From positions 1-16,659 of the forward strand of contig CAJPNA010000011.1 of assembly GCA_905371865.1 (NCBI GenBank): a DNA stretch of 16,659 nt, in the 5' to 3' direction. The notes under the pieces were generated by a model that saw nothing but the letters and a program-made list of their open reading frames with translations, ran no database searches and was not told the origin of the DNA. Shown here piece by piece: positions 1 through 6,602 of the stretch (positions are counted from its first letter, which is position 1; each line of letters begins with the position of its first letter). The DNA is from an uncultured Carnobacterium sp. Its GTDB lineage: Bacteria; Bacillota; Bacilli; Lactobacillales; Aerococcaceae. The position numbers and the translations under genes are program-made.

Positions 1-178
1 TATCAAAATAACCTCTGTTTAAAAATATAGACAACGTCCAAATAATGAAGAACATAAATATAAATTTAAATCCTCGATTCCATTGTTCAAACCCAAAAAA
101 CAAGGTAAGAAATACTGTCAGCGCTACATAACATAAAAAGTCGAAGAGAAATACTTTAATACCGCTTAATTGTTTCAT
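1..178 (-). CDS. Small integral membrane protein, N-terminal part only
   Basis: This partial reading frame starts at an ATG (complement of 176-178) and runs off the left edge after 59 codons. The start is fixed by a stop codon directly upstream in the same frame. The protein has a short charged N-terminus (MKQLSGIKV) and two strongly hydrophobic segments, about residues 8-31 and 41-54, so it is an inner-membrane protein. The gene starts 20 bases after the stop of the peptidase gene and is probably co-transcribed with it. I do not recognise the family. The rest of the gene lies outside the window, so length and function cannot be judged. Confidence 0.55.
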   Translation of the reverse strand, partial: MKQLSGIKVFLFDFLCYVALTVFLTLFFGFEQWNRGFKFIFMFFIIWTLSIFLNRGYFD

Positions 179-198
179 TTACGGGGGTCAGTTTCATC

Positions 199-882
199 CT
201 ATAATAAAACTTCTTTATTCAAACCTGTATCACTCCAAGAAAGTTTATATGCGTTTTTATTAGGATTAGACTTAATAACTTTCATTTCATAACCATCCCA
301 AACAATAGCTACTTGATTCTCAAGGGCAATGGCATCAGCAATCTGTCCAGAGTAAAACTCATCAAAACCTACCCTATCAGGCTCATCGTAATGTGGACAA
401 TGTAGATAAGGAATTATACCCAGACCCTTAACCCATTTATGTTTTGGATTCTCTCTACCCTCAATAAACTCACTATCACAATGACCCGCTATAAACCAAC
501 AGATAGAACCTGCACTTAAACCTGACAGCACCTTCCCACTTTTATAAGCTTTCATTAGGGCCTTATCTACAGCATATTTTTGCCAAACTTTCATCATGTA
601 AGCCGTATTTCCACCACCAACATAAATGATGTCTGCATTTTCTATCTTTTGATCAACCTCTTCCTTGTTTACTTTTGTATTAGATAAATACAAGGTATCA
701 GTTTTGCATCCTAAACTCCCAAAATAATCATTAATAGTCTCTATATAAGCCTCAGCATCTTTACTTGCTGTAGGTATAAATAAAAAGTTAGGATTTTCCT
801 TTTTAGCCGACTCGACAATAAACTTGTCTATTTCATAAGTTTCATTACTGACTATTTCTCCACCGCCAATTGCTATAATCAT
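199..882 (-). CDS. pepE: Peptidase E (family S51, class I glutamine amidotransferase-like fold)
   Basis: This 227-aa cytoplasmic protein matches the aspartyl dipeptidase/peptidase E family, which cleaves small peptides, classically Asp-Xaa dipeptides. Visible features are the N-terminal strand MIIAIGGGEI, a GGGN turn at 89-92, the nucleophile-elbow GLSAGS at 121-126 (candidate catalytic Ser123), a candidate His164 in PHYDEP, and an acidic ALEN around 188. Length is normal for Firmicute members. The ATG is preceded by GGAG at 890-893 with a 7-base gap. A -10 box lies at 914-919, so the gene has its own promoter just beyond the guaA fragment. It sits outside the repeat-bounded CBASS block but shares its AT-rich composition, so it may be native or part of an older insertion. 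The true substrate is not evident from sequence. Confidence 0.85.
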   Translation of the reverse strand: MIIAIGGGEIVSNETYEIDKFIVESAKKENPNFLFIPTASKDAEAYIETINDYFGSLGCKTDTLYLSNTKVNKEEVDQKIENADIIYVGGGNTAYMMKVWQKYAVDKALMKAYKSGKVLSGLSAGSICWFIAGHCDSEFIEGRENPKHKWVKGLGIIPYLHCPHYDEPDRVGFDEFYSGQIADAIALENQVAIVWDGYEMKVIKSNPNKNAYKLSWSDTGLNKEVLL

Positions 883-913
883 AAATTTTCTCCAATATTT
901 AAAATTTGTTTCT

Positions 914-919
914 ATTATA
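914..919 (-). promoter_or_regulatory. Candidate -10 box for the peptidase E gene
   Basis: On the minus strand this is a perfect TATAAT about 30 bases upstream of the start codon and 20 bases upstream of the ribosome binding site. No convincing -35 lies at the usual spacing, because that position falls at the boundary with the guaA fragment. It would drive pepE and probably the membrane gene after it. Confidence 0.45.
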
Positions 920-942
920 CAACAGAAATGCTTTTGTTACTG

Positions 943-1086
943 TCATTCCCACTCAATTGTAGCCTGCGGTTTGCTCGTGATGTCGTAGACGACGCGGTTG
1001 ACGTGCGCTACTTCATTTACGATACGAGCGCTGATGGTTTGCAGTACTTCTAAAGAGATGAGAACAAAGTCACTCGTCATGCCGTG
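943..1086 (-). pseudogene. Displaced 3' end of guaA (direct repeat of 3952-4095)
   Basis: Read on the minus strand, this stretch encodes 47 codons plus a stop, of which about 46 match the C-terminus of the guaA product in the same window, ending KPQATIEWE where the intact gene ends KPPATIEWE. Base-by-base comparison with 3952-4095 gives 125 identities in 144 without gaps, including a perfect 35-base run (983-1017 matching 3992-4026). Changes cluster toward the upstream end, where ARLPW of the intact protein is replaced by VLISL at a normally conserved place. There is no start codon or preceding gene, so it is not expressed as GMP synthase. Same-orientation copies of a gene end are the usual scar of an element integrating at that gene's 3' terminus. 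Confidence 0.9.
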
Positions 1087-1090
1087 TATT

Positions 1091-1243
1091 TTATTTCTTT
1101 CTATAAATATCAATCTTGTTCCCGTTAGCGTCTTTCCACTCTACCCAGCCATTGTTTGCTTTAAAAGTTTCTGCTTAAGCCTCTAAACCAATATAGTGAT
1201 AAATCCAAAGTAAAATGTAAGAATTCTTATCAGTTATAACATT
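1091..1243 (-). pseudogene. Short gene tail with an internal stop, possibly DUF4357-like
   Basis: Immediately after the CD-NTase, in a different frame, 50 codons read well except for one TAA at 1175-1177. The part before it reads ITDKNSYILLWIYHYIGLEA and the part after it contains NNGWVEWKDANGNKIDIYRKK split over the end, followed by TAA at 1091-1093. The NGWxEWK(D/N)xxG pattern close to a C-terminus resembles DUF4357 domains, often found on restriction-linked proteins. That match is from memory and weak. There is no start codon or ribosome binding site. The fragment abuts the guaA repeat, so it probably marks the left inner edge of the island. Confidence 0.35.
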
Positions 1244-1245
1244 CT

Positions 1246-2709
1246 TTATCTTCTCCTCAAAAAATCAAAAGAAAAGGCATCAACAATATTCACCTCGAAC
1301 GGTAAACTCTTACCATAGCAAACGCCGTTGTTTATCAGATACGCTTCAACATAGTGACGCCCTGTATAAAAAGTACTTTCTTTCCTGACTTTTTTTCCTT
1401 CGACCAATTCTGAACTATAAAAGCCTCCTCTCAAGGCATTTGCCACTTCAGCTTCTTTGCCAGTATTGGTAACTTGCCACCATATTTCATAATCTCTTAA
1501 TCTATTGGCTTGTACCTCAAATCTTAACTTTCCATGTTTATTTAACGCTGTTCCGCTTTTTATCTCTTTCCATCTAAATCCATCACGCAAATATTTTGCC
1601 TTGATTGAAACCTTCTCTATTAAGCATTCTGTCCATTTTAATTTTTGATGATGACTGATAGAACTAATATTAACTACTGGGAGCTGATTTCCATTATTCT
1701 TAAATAAGCTTCTTTTAACATATTCAACTTTGTCTTTGAATGTTAATCCTCTGTTTCTGATATTAAAATCCGATTCAAGTTGTATCAACCACTTTTCAAA
1801 AGCTTCAAAGTAGGTTCCATCTTTATCCCATTTACCAGAAAGCACTTCTGCATCGTTTACAGGATTATAAACACAAGGGTTTCCGTTCCTGTTTTCAATT
1901 CCATCCTTTAAATGTTCTATTACGTAAACAATTACATCCCAAAAGTCATTGTTTAACAAACAGGCTGACTGATACTGTTTTGCAACCAATGTTGTGATAA
2001 TAATAGAGCTTGGTTTATGCTCAATATCATCCTCGAAGCATACTTCCGCATGCCTTTTCAAGATTTGAACGATTCTTTGTAACGGTGTTCTAACTTTATA
2101 TTCAGGAACCTTCTCAATCGAAGCATAAAATCTTTTAGCAATTTTTTCTCGATATATAGAATATTTTGAGATATCCCTAAACCATTGAGCATAACCCTTG
2201 GGATTACTCGTTTCCCAGTCATAAGATACATCAAAATAGTTGCTTTTTGTTTTATCCGTTATAGCTATATATCCATCTTCCTTCTCGTTCAAAGGAACTG
2301 ACGGTAAAATATCTATATGGAAATTATCTTCATCAACATATTTCAACGTCCAACATCTGTTACTTTCTTCAGGTTCATTAGACATTGATTGAGTTTTTGA
2401 GTATTTCTTTACAACCTGCCCTAAATCATATTTTAAAGAAAATTGAGATTGACTTCCTCGTCTTAATTTCGTTAAATTACAAACTATGTCAATATCATAA
2501 GCTCCTTCTTCCGTCAAAGGTTTAATTGCTGTTCCCAGTTTGAACGATCCTTGCAAATATATATCGGGGCTATCTGAATCAAGTTCAGAATTTTTAATAT
2601 AATTAGCAATCGAATTATACCTATTAGTTGCCTTTTCATAATTAGAATCCGAAACATCTATCTCTTCAATAAGTTTTTGTATTTCGTCCTGGATAACGAT
2701 ATCTCCCAA
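1246..2709 (-). CDS. cdnX: CBASS CD-NTase (cGAS/DncV-like nucleotidyltransferase) with AGS-C-like sensor domain
   Basis: This 487-aa enzyme is predicted to make a cyclic oligonucleotide second messenger when phage infection is sensed. The SMODS-type nucleotidyltransferase core is clear: GSFKLGT at 54-60, the metal-binding pair D72 and D74 in YDIDIV, and a third acidic residue D133 in HIDIL. Residues about 195-345 form the helical substrate-binding half. Residues about 370-480 look like the beta-rich AGS-C domain (RFEVQANRLRDYEIWWQV, then a GGFY and GRHYVEAYL stretch), a proposed sensor or regulator. All catalytic residues are present, so it should be active. The start is TTG with a strong AGGAGGG seven bases upstream. 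The nucleotide product cannot be deduced. The symbol is only the generic class name. Its partner is the NUDIX protein directly upstream. Confidence 0.88.
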   Translation of the reverse strand: MGDIVIQDEIQKLIEEIDVSDSNYEKATNRYNSIANYIKNSELDSDSPDIYLQGSFKLGTAIKPLTEEGAYDIDIVCNLTKLRRGSQSQFSLKYDLGQVVKKYSKTQSMSNEPEESNRCWTLKYVDEDNFHIDILPSVPLNEKEDGYIAITDKTKSNYFDVSYDWETSNPKGYAQWFRDISKYSIYREKIAKRFYASIEKVPEYKVRTPLQRIVQILKRHAEVCFEDDIEHKPSSIIITTLVAKQYQSACLLNNDFWDVIVYVIEHLKDGIENRNGNPCVYNPVNDAEVLSGKWDKDGTYFEAFEKWLIQLESDFNIRNRGLTFKDKVEYVKRSLFKNNGNQLPVVNISSISHHQKLKWTECLIEKVSIKAKYLRDGFRWKEIKSGTALNKHGKLRFEVQANRLRDYEIWWQVTNTGKEAEVANALRGGFYSSELVEGKKVRKESTFYTGRHYVEAYLINNGVCYGKSLPFEVNIVDAFSFDFLRRR

Positions 2710-2716
2710 ATTATAT

Positions 2717-2723
2717 CCCTCCT
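2717..2723 (-). promoter_or_regulatory. Ribosome binding site of the CD-NTase, overlapping the effector stop codon
   Basis: The minus strand reads AGGAGGG, with seven bases to the TTG start. The Shine-Dalgarno overlaps the TAG stop of the effector (2722-2724). This decides the non-ATG start, since no ATG lies nearby in frame, and suggests coupled translation of effector and enzyme. Confidence 0.7.
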
Positions 2724-3414
2724 ATATTACATACTTCGCTGTTTCGGAAATTTTCTTAGAAAGACCATTCCTCGTACAACAAAGTCTTTCTATTTCTTCT
2801 GCCTCAACAAGACAATATCTGTCACTACTCAATATTATTTTGAGCATATAAGATGGTATTTTTGCCTCATAGATATTAAATATTTTTTGTTCATCCATTT
2901 GAAAGTGCTGAGAAAACCTAATTTCCTCTTTTATTGTTTTTAGGTATTCAATCTCTATATTCTGAATAAACTCTTCTATCAATATTTCCGAGTGTTGCAA
3001 TTCTTCAAATAGTTCCCTTATAACTGTAATTTCTCTATTCTTCCTTGTTTCAAACCAATCGATAAATTTTACGAGATATTTCCCTTTTGTTATCAATCTC
3101 AAATCTCCATTTTCATAAAAATGGCTTTCAGATTCATCTTTTAATTCCAACTTCGACTTAACTTCTTTGAACGAATTATAATACTTATAAACCCCCCCAA
3201 CTGGCTGATATTGATCTATTCGATTCCCCTGTATCAAAAGGTATTTGCCATCTTGTTTTATTTGGAAAAGGTATGCACAACTCACTCTAATCTTTTTATT
3301 CCGTCGTAAAATAGACTGAAACCATATCTTCATCCTTAATCTATTATGAAATATAATTGAAGCAAGATAAGAGATTATTGCAACAATAAGATTAACAATT
3401 ATATCTTGTATCAT
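2722..3414 (-). CDS. cap16: CBASS effector: membrane-anchored SMODS-associated NUDIX protein (Cap16-like)
   Basis: This 230-aa protein has one N-terminal membrane helix (about residues 3-23) followed by basic residues (HNRLRMK, RRNKK), so the rest should face the cytoplasm. The soluble part matches the SMODS-associated NUDIX family: strand VSCAYLFQIK, QYQPVGGVYK at 68-77, FIDWFETRKNRE at 117-128, and the helix RELFEEL at 133-139, which is the second half of a Nudix box. The first half (G-x5-E) is not canonical, as is usual for this family. In CBASS such proteins are effectors, thought to act once the cyclic nucleotide binds. Whether they hydrolyse a nucleotide, disrupt the membrane, or both is not settled. 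The start is ATG with GGAGAAG upstream. It is first in the operon, 12 bases before the CD-NTase. No clear promoter could be fixed in 3415-3560. Confidence 0.85.
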   Translation of the reverse strand: MIQDIIVNLIVAIISYLASIIFHNRLRMKIWFQSILRRNKKIRVSCAYLFQIKQDGKYLLIQGNRIDQYQPVGGVYKYYNSFKEVKSKLELKDESESHFYENGDLRLITKGKYLVKFIDWFETRKNREITVIRELFEELQHSEILIEEFIQNIEIEYLKTIKEEIRFSQHFQMDEQKIFNIYEAKIPSYMLKIILSSDRYCLVEAEEIERLCCTRNGLSKKISETAKYVI

Positions 3415-3450
3415 TCCTAAATCTTCTCCATATCCTTTATTGATTTTTTC

Positions 3451-3951
3451 TTATGACCTTTCTTTTATCGAAAGGTTATATTTATTAAGCAATTGTTCAT
3501 CGATATTATCAATAGGATTAGTCCCATCAATATCTGAGTTCTTGATAAAACCTTGTTAAAGTAAAAATCTGTAAGCTTTCTTGAGGTATCTTGACTTGCT
3601 TTAGCCTGCTTGTGTAAAAACCTAACAAATTTACTAATTAGATATTACATAGGTTTGTCGCACCTACTACATCCATATCCGTAATCGTACATACTCCAAC
3701 AGCCATATACGCTTCTGTGCAAATACTATTGGGTTCTCCGAAAAAGGAATTTAAAATATCATCATTTAATTCTGCTCCTATATTATTCGGTTTAGGAACA
3801 TAGACCTTCCATTTATCAATCCATTCCTGATGTAATTTAATATTATCTCTTCCAATATATCCTTTTATTCTATTTTTCTCCAATACACAAAATAGGATTG
3901 GTCAGTTCTGTCGGAGTATGCTTAAAATTACAATTCTTATAATAATTGTTT
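3451..3951 (-). pseudogene. Frame-shifted C-terminal remnant of an Eco57I/TaqI-type restriction-modification methylase
   Basis: Three frames read in order reconstruct one protein tail. First FKHTPTELTNPILCIGEK (just after the guaA stop), then KGYIGRDN...PKPNNIGAELNDDILNSFFGEPNSICTEAYMAVG in the 81-codon open frame 3638-3883, then YLISKFVRFLHKQAKASQD, and finally DIDGTNPIDNIDEQLLNKYN ending at TAA 3451-3453. The NNIG(A/T)ELNDD, SICTE(A/T)Y.VVG and KFVRFL-HK-AK-SQD elements are those I associate with the C-terminal target-recognition region of large Eco57I-family methylases. At least three frameshifts separate the segments, and the N-terminal catalytic part is absent, so it is dead. It lies between guaA and the CBASS effector and indicates that the site once held a restriction-modification gene. 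Confidence 0.6.
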
Positions 3952-4095
3952 CTACTCCCACTCAATTGTAGCGGGCGGTTTGCTCGTGATATCGTAGACG
4001 ACGCGGTTGACGTGCGCTACTTCATTGACGATACGGGCGCTGATGGTTTGCAGCACTTCCCATGGAAGGCGAGCAAAGTCACTCGTCATACCGTC
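3952..4095 (-). repeat. Functional copy of the guaA 3'-end direct repeat
   Basis: This is the partner of 943-1086, in the same orientation, 125 of 144 bases identical. It holds the last 47 codons and the TAG stop of guaA. The AT-rich island begins directly after the stop. Confidence 0.85.
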
Positions 4096-5505
4096 GATAC
4101 TCGTTACGGCACGGATCCCAATTGTGTAGTCGTACGTTCTGCCGTCTCCCATTACCCCAACGCTGCGGATGCCTGGAAGCACCGTGAAGTATTGCCATAC
4201 GTCGCGTTCGAGGCCGTTTTTGGCGATTTCTTCGCGTAAGATGGCGTCTGATTCGCGGACGATTTCAAGTTTTTCTTCGGTCACTTCCCCAAGCACACGG
4301 ATGCCGAGTCCTGGTCCTGGGAATGGTTGGCGCCATACGATAGAGTCTGGCATGTCAAGCGCCGTTCCAAGAGCGCGCACTTCGTCTTTGAAGAGCGTGT
4401 TCAGTGGTTCGATGAGCTCGAACTGCATGTCCTCTGGAAGTCCCCCTACGTTATGGTGAGACTTGATGGTTTGCGCTGTTTTCGTTCCGGATTCGATGAT
4501 GTCAGTATAAAGCGTTCCTTGCGCAAGGAAATCCACGTCTGTGAGTTTTGCCGCTTCGTCGTCGAATACGTACACGAACTCATTTCCGATAATCTTCCGT
4601 TTTTGTTCAGGGTCGCTCACGCCTTTTAGTTTCGATAGGAAACGTTCCTGAGCGTTCACGCGGATAATGTTGAGGCCAAATTTACCAGAAAGGCTCTCCA
4701 TTACTTGGTCGCCTTCCCCTTTACGAAGCAAGCCGTGATCTACGAAAATACAGATCAGTTGGTCGCCGATTGCTTTTTGCAAGAGAACCCCAACGACACT
4801 TGAGTCTACCCCGCCAGATAATCCAAGCAAGACTTTCTTATTACCCACTTTTTCGCGAATTTTCGCAATTTCCATTTCAATAAAGCTGTCCATTGACCAG
4901 TCGCCTGTTGCCCCACAAATATCGAACACGAAGTTACGAAGCATGTCATTCCCGTGAATACTGTGGCGCACTTCTGGGTGGAACTGTACGCCGTAGATGC
5001 GACGTTCTTGATTTTCAAAAGCCGCAAATGGCGTGTGCGCATTCGAAGCCGTCACGCCGAAGCCTTCAGGAATCGCTGTAATACGGTCGCCGTGGCTCAT
5101 GAGTACCTCTTCCTCTTCAGCTAACCCTTTGAAAATGCCTGAAGTCGTGTTAAAAACATCGACTTTCGCAGAACCATATTCACGCGTTGTAGACGATTCT
5201 ACCTTCCCACCGAACAGATGCGTTGTCAGTTGCATCCCGTAGCAAATCCCAAGCACTGGAATTCCCAATTCAAAGATCGCAGGATCCACGGTAAAAGCAT
5301 CCTCTGCATAAACGCTATGTGGTCCCCCTGAGAAAATAATCCCTTTTACATTGCCATGTGCCTTAATTTCTTCGGCTGTAATGTCGTTGTGTAGCAACTC
5401 GCTAAACACACCGAATTCACGAATACGGCGCGTAATCAACTGGTTGTACTGACTACCGAAGTCGAGCACGATAATCTTTTCTAATGAAGTGGTTTGAGCT
5501 GTCAT
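3952..5505 (-). CDS. guaA: GMP synthase (glutamine-hydrolysing)
   Basis: Converts XMP, ATP and glutamine to GMP in purine synthesis. The 517-aa protein is full length. The N-terminal class I glutaminase domain shows GICYGMQL with Cys88 and FHPE with His176 and Glu178. The ATP pyrophosphatase domain begins at LSGGVDSS (229-236). The C-terminal dimerisation domain ends in the family-typical KPPATIEWE. ATG follows AAGGAGG with a six-base gap. An extended -10 lies only about 30 bases upstream of the start, leaving a short leader with no room for a purine riboswitch. The gene is intact, but its last 144 bases are repeated at 943-1086, so its 3' end served as an insertion site. The end sequence next to the stop may therefore have been supplied by the incoming element. 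Confidence 0.97.
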   Translation of the reverse strand: MTAQTTSLEKIIVLDFGSQYNQLITRRIREFGVFSELLHNDITAEEIKAHGNVKGIIFSGGPHSVYAEDAFTVDPAIFELGIPVLGICYGMQLTTHLFGGKVESSTTREYGSAKVDVFNTTSGIFKGLAEEEEVLMSHGDRITAIPEGFGVTASNAHTPFAAFENQERRIYGVQFHPEVRHSIHGNDMLRNFVFDICGATGDWSMDSFIEMEIAKIREKVGNKKVLLGLSGGVDSSVVGVLLQKAIGDQLICIFVDHGLLRKGEGDQVMESLSGKFGLNIIRVNAQERFLSKLKGVSDPEQKRKIIGNEFVYVFDDEAAKLTDVDFLAQGTLYTDIIESGTKTAQTIKSHHNVGGLPEDMQFELIEPLNTLFKDEVRALGTALDMPDSIVWRQPFPGPGLGIRVLGEVTEEKLEIVRESDAILREEIAKNGLERDVWQYFTVLPGIRSVGVMGDGRTYDYTIGIRAVTSIDGMTSDFARLPWEVLQTISARIVNEVAHVNRVVYDITSKPPATIEWE

Positions 5506-5535
5506 AAGAGGCCTCCTTAGTTTTAGTTCTTTTTC

Positions 5536-5544
5536 ATTGTAACA
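5536..5544 (-). promoter_or_regulatory. Extended -10 promoter of guaA
   Basis: The minus strand reads TGTTACAAT (TGn plus TACAAT), about 31 bases before the guaA start. No good -35 is seen at 16-18 bases, which fits an extended -10 promoter. The predicted leader is about 25 bases. Confidence 0.5.
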
Positions 5545-5750
5545 GAAAAGCCCGAAAATTACTTAAAAAAACTGGATTTTTTGTTCGGATTTTTACAGCC
5601 CGTTTTCCGCGCTACACCAAGCTTTCATTCAAATATATAAATTAGTATATAACGTATACACTCGCTCATTGCACCCTTCAAGAACATTGTCAAATCAACG
5701 TTTTTAACTGTTGACACCACGTTCAAAAATTGTGTTTTATATTTTTGAAA

Positions 5751-5784
5751 TGTAGCATATATGCTACAGTAGCAAATATGCTAC
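5751..5784. repeat. Tandem pair of 16-bp dyads, candidate operator
   Basis: GTAGCATATATGCTAC at 5752-5767 is a perfect palindrome, extended to 18 bp by flanking T and A. One base later GTAGCAAATATGCTAC (5769-5784) repeats it with one changed position, keeping identical outer halves. The spacing puts both centres on nearly the same face if each is bound by a dimer. A T-rich run follows on the plus strand. The pair lies between the guaA promoter and the terminator of the upstream gene, about 200 bases from the guaA start. I cannot name the regulator. The rest of 5545-5750 holds no gene I can support. Confidence 0.5.
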
Positions 5785-5799
5785 TTTTTGCTTTTTTAC

Positions 5800-5835
5800 A
5801 AAAAAACTAGCCAATAGACATGCTACTGGCTAGTT
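5800..5835 (-). terminator. Rho-independent terminator after the methyltransferase-family gene
   Basis: Arms AACTAGCCAATAG (5805-5817) and CTACTGGCTAGTT (5823-5835) form a 13-bp stem with one imperfect pair and a five-base loop. On the minus strand it is followed by a run of T. It lies 22 bases after the stop of the gene at 5858-6364 and separates it from guaA. Confidence 0.85.
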
Positions 5836-5857
5836 TCTACAAATTTATTTAGTTGGA

Positions 5858-6364
5858 TTATTTAATTTTCTTCAGCGGAATCCATCGGTTTACTCTTGCG
5901 CAATAGTCCTTATAGGCCTCACCGTATATTTCATAAAGCCATTTTTCCTCGGTATTACGAATCACGACGGTTATTATTACCCACTGGATCGGAATCAGAA
6001 GAAGTAGCCACATATTATGCATGGTTAGGGTAATCCCGATGCAGCAGAGCCACCACGAAAAGTAAATCGGATTTCGTGTGCGCGCATAAATTCCTGTTGT
6101 CTTGAATTCCATAGTTTGGATACTTATGCTAATAAACGACTTCACTCCGCAGAGCCACTGAATTCTCGCTGCAATAATCATTAAGAGGAATCCAACTAGA
6201 TAAAATAAATCTCTGAATCCACCCGTTAACAGTCCACTCTGGAGTACTGACTGACTCAGTAGCAACCCCGTTAAATTCAGCACAAGCATACTTATGTATA
6301 GGTAAGGTGCTGCTCCATAAGTCGGTAGTTTTTGATGATTATCTTGATCACTTTTTAAGTACAT
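5858..6364 (-). CDS. Isoprenylcysteine carboxyl methyltransferase (ICMT/PEMT)-family membrane protein
   Basis: This 168-aa protein has about four hydrophobic segments (near residues 22-40, 52-72, 102-117 and 118-136). It carries the family signature: TTGIYARTRNPIY at 89-101, a double Glu at 139-140, and YKDYCARVNRWIP at 151-163. In the family these residues form the S-adenosylmethionine pocket at the membrane face. Bacterial members methylate assorted lipids or small molecules, and most have unknown substrates, so the eukaryotic name should not be taken literally. ATG is preceded by GAGGTGAG. The gene stands alone with its own extended -10 (6420-6428) and terminator (5800-5835). Confidence 0.75.
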   Translation of the reverse strand: MYLKSDQDNHQKLPTYGAAPYLYISMLVLNLTGLLLSQSVLQSGLLTGGFRDLFYLVGFLLMIIAARIQWLCGVKSFISISIQTMEFKTTGIYARTRNPIYFSWWLCCIGITLTMHNMWLLLLIPIQWVIITVVIRNTEEKWLYEIYGEAYKDYCARVNRWIPLKKIK

Positions 6365-6419
6365 GTTCTCACCTCATTATTAAAGAAACCATACTACAAG
6401 CTACAATTTTTTCACCTAC

Positions 6420-6428
6420 ATTGTACCA
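6420..6428 (-). promoter_or_regulatory. Extended -10 promoter of the ICMT-family gene
   Basis: The minus strand reads TGGTACAAT, identical to the box upstream of coaA (7871-7879). It lies about 56 bases before the ATG, with no clear -35. Confidence 0.5.
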
Positions 6429-6602
6429 CTACTATTCCGCATTTTAAAGAGCATTTTTAAGGATTAGAAAATAAATTTTCCGCACCAATTACAGATGTAT
6501 TCCTTCTTACGATTCCCCGTACTCTTACTAAGAAACCCGTACCGCTTCACCTACAAAAACAGAGTAAATATGACTTTGTACAAATAGTCGAAGTCAACCT
6601 CG
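6429..6602. other. Non-coding stretch between the ICMT-family promoter and the structured region
   Basis: No open frame or RNA gene is supported here. One inverted repeat is visible, TGACTT at 6571-6576 with AAGTCA at 6591-6596, enclosing the palindrome TTTGTACAAA (6575-6584). It may belong to the structured element that follows. Confidence 0.4.

Larger units (their letters stand above)
943..3951. mobile_element. Remnant genomic island at the 3' end of guaA carrying CBASS
   Basis: The block is bounded on one side by the functional end of guaA and on the other by a same-orientation copy of that end. Its contents are AT-rich compared with guaA and the genes to its right, and consist of a defence operon plus tails of broken genes. 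The guaA 3' end is a known integration site for tyrosine-recombinase islands in many bacteria. No integrase, excisionase or mobilisation gene is present in the roughly 3 kb, so the element has decayed, depends on functions elsewhere, or extends beyond the left edge. The exact recombination core cannot be defined from one sequence. Confidence 0.65.

Noticed and set aside
998..1186. 62-codon plus-strand frame over the guaA fragment
   Set aside because: It is the antisense of the guaA remnant and the adjoining broken tail, with no ribosome binding site.
1218..1240. Terminator after the CD-NTase (TAAGAATTCTTA and GTTATAAC palindromes)
   Set aside because: The stems are AT-only or very short and lack a following T run. 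No convincing terminator was found for the CBASS operon.
3638..3883. An 81-codon open frame taken as an intact small gene
   Set aside because: It starts only at TTG with no ribosome binding site, and its homology continues past both ends in other frames, so it is the middle of a pseudogene.
3946..5242. Several plus-strand and out-of-frame open frames inside guaA
   Set aside because: They are shadows of a clear full-length gene on the other strand. The same applies to the open frames inside pmk, fni, coaA and uvrA.
5506..5750. Purine riboswitch in the guaA leader
   Set aside because: The conserved core sequences of that riboswitch are absent, and the likely promoter leaves only about 25 bases of leader.
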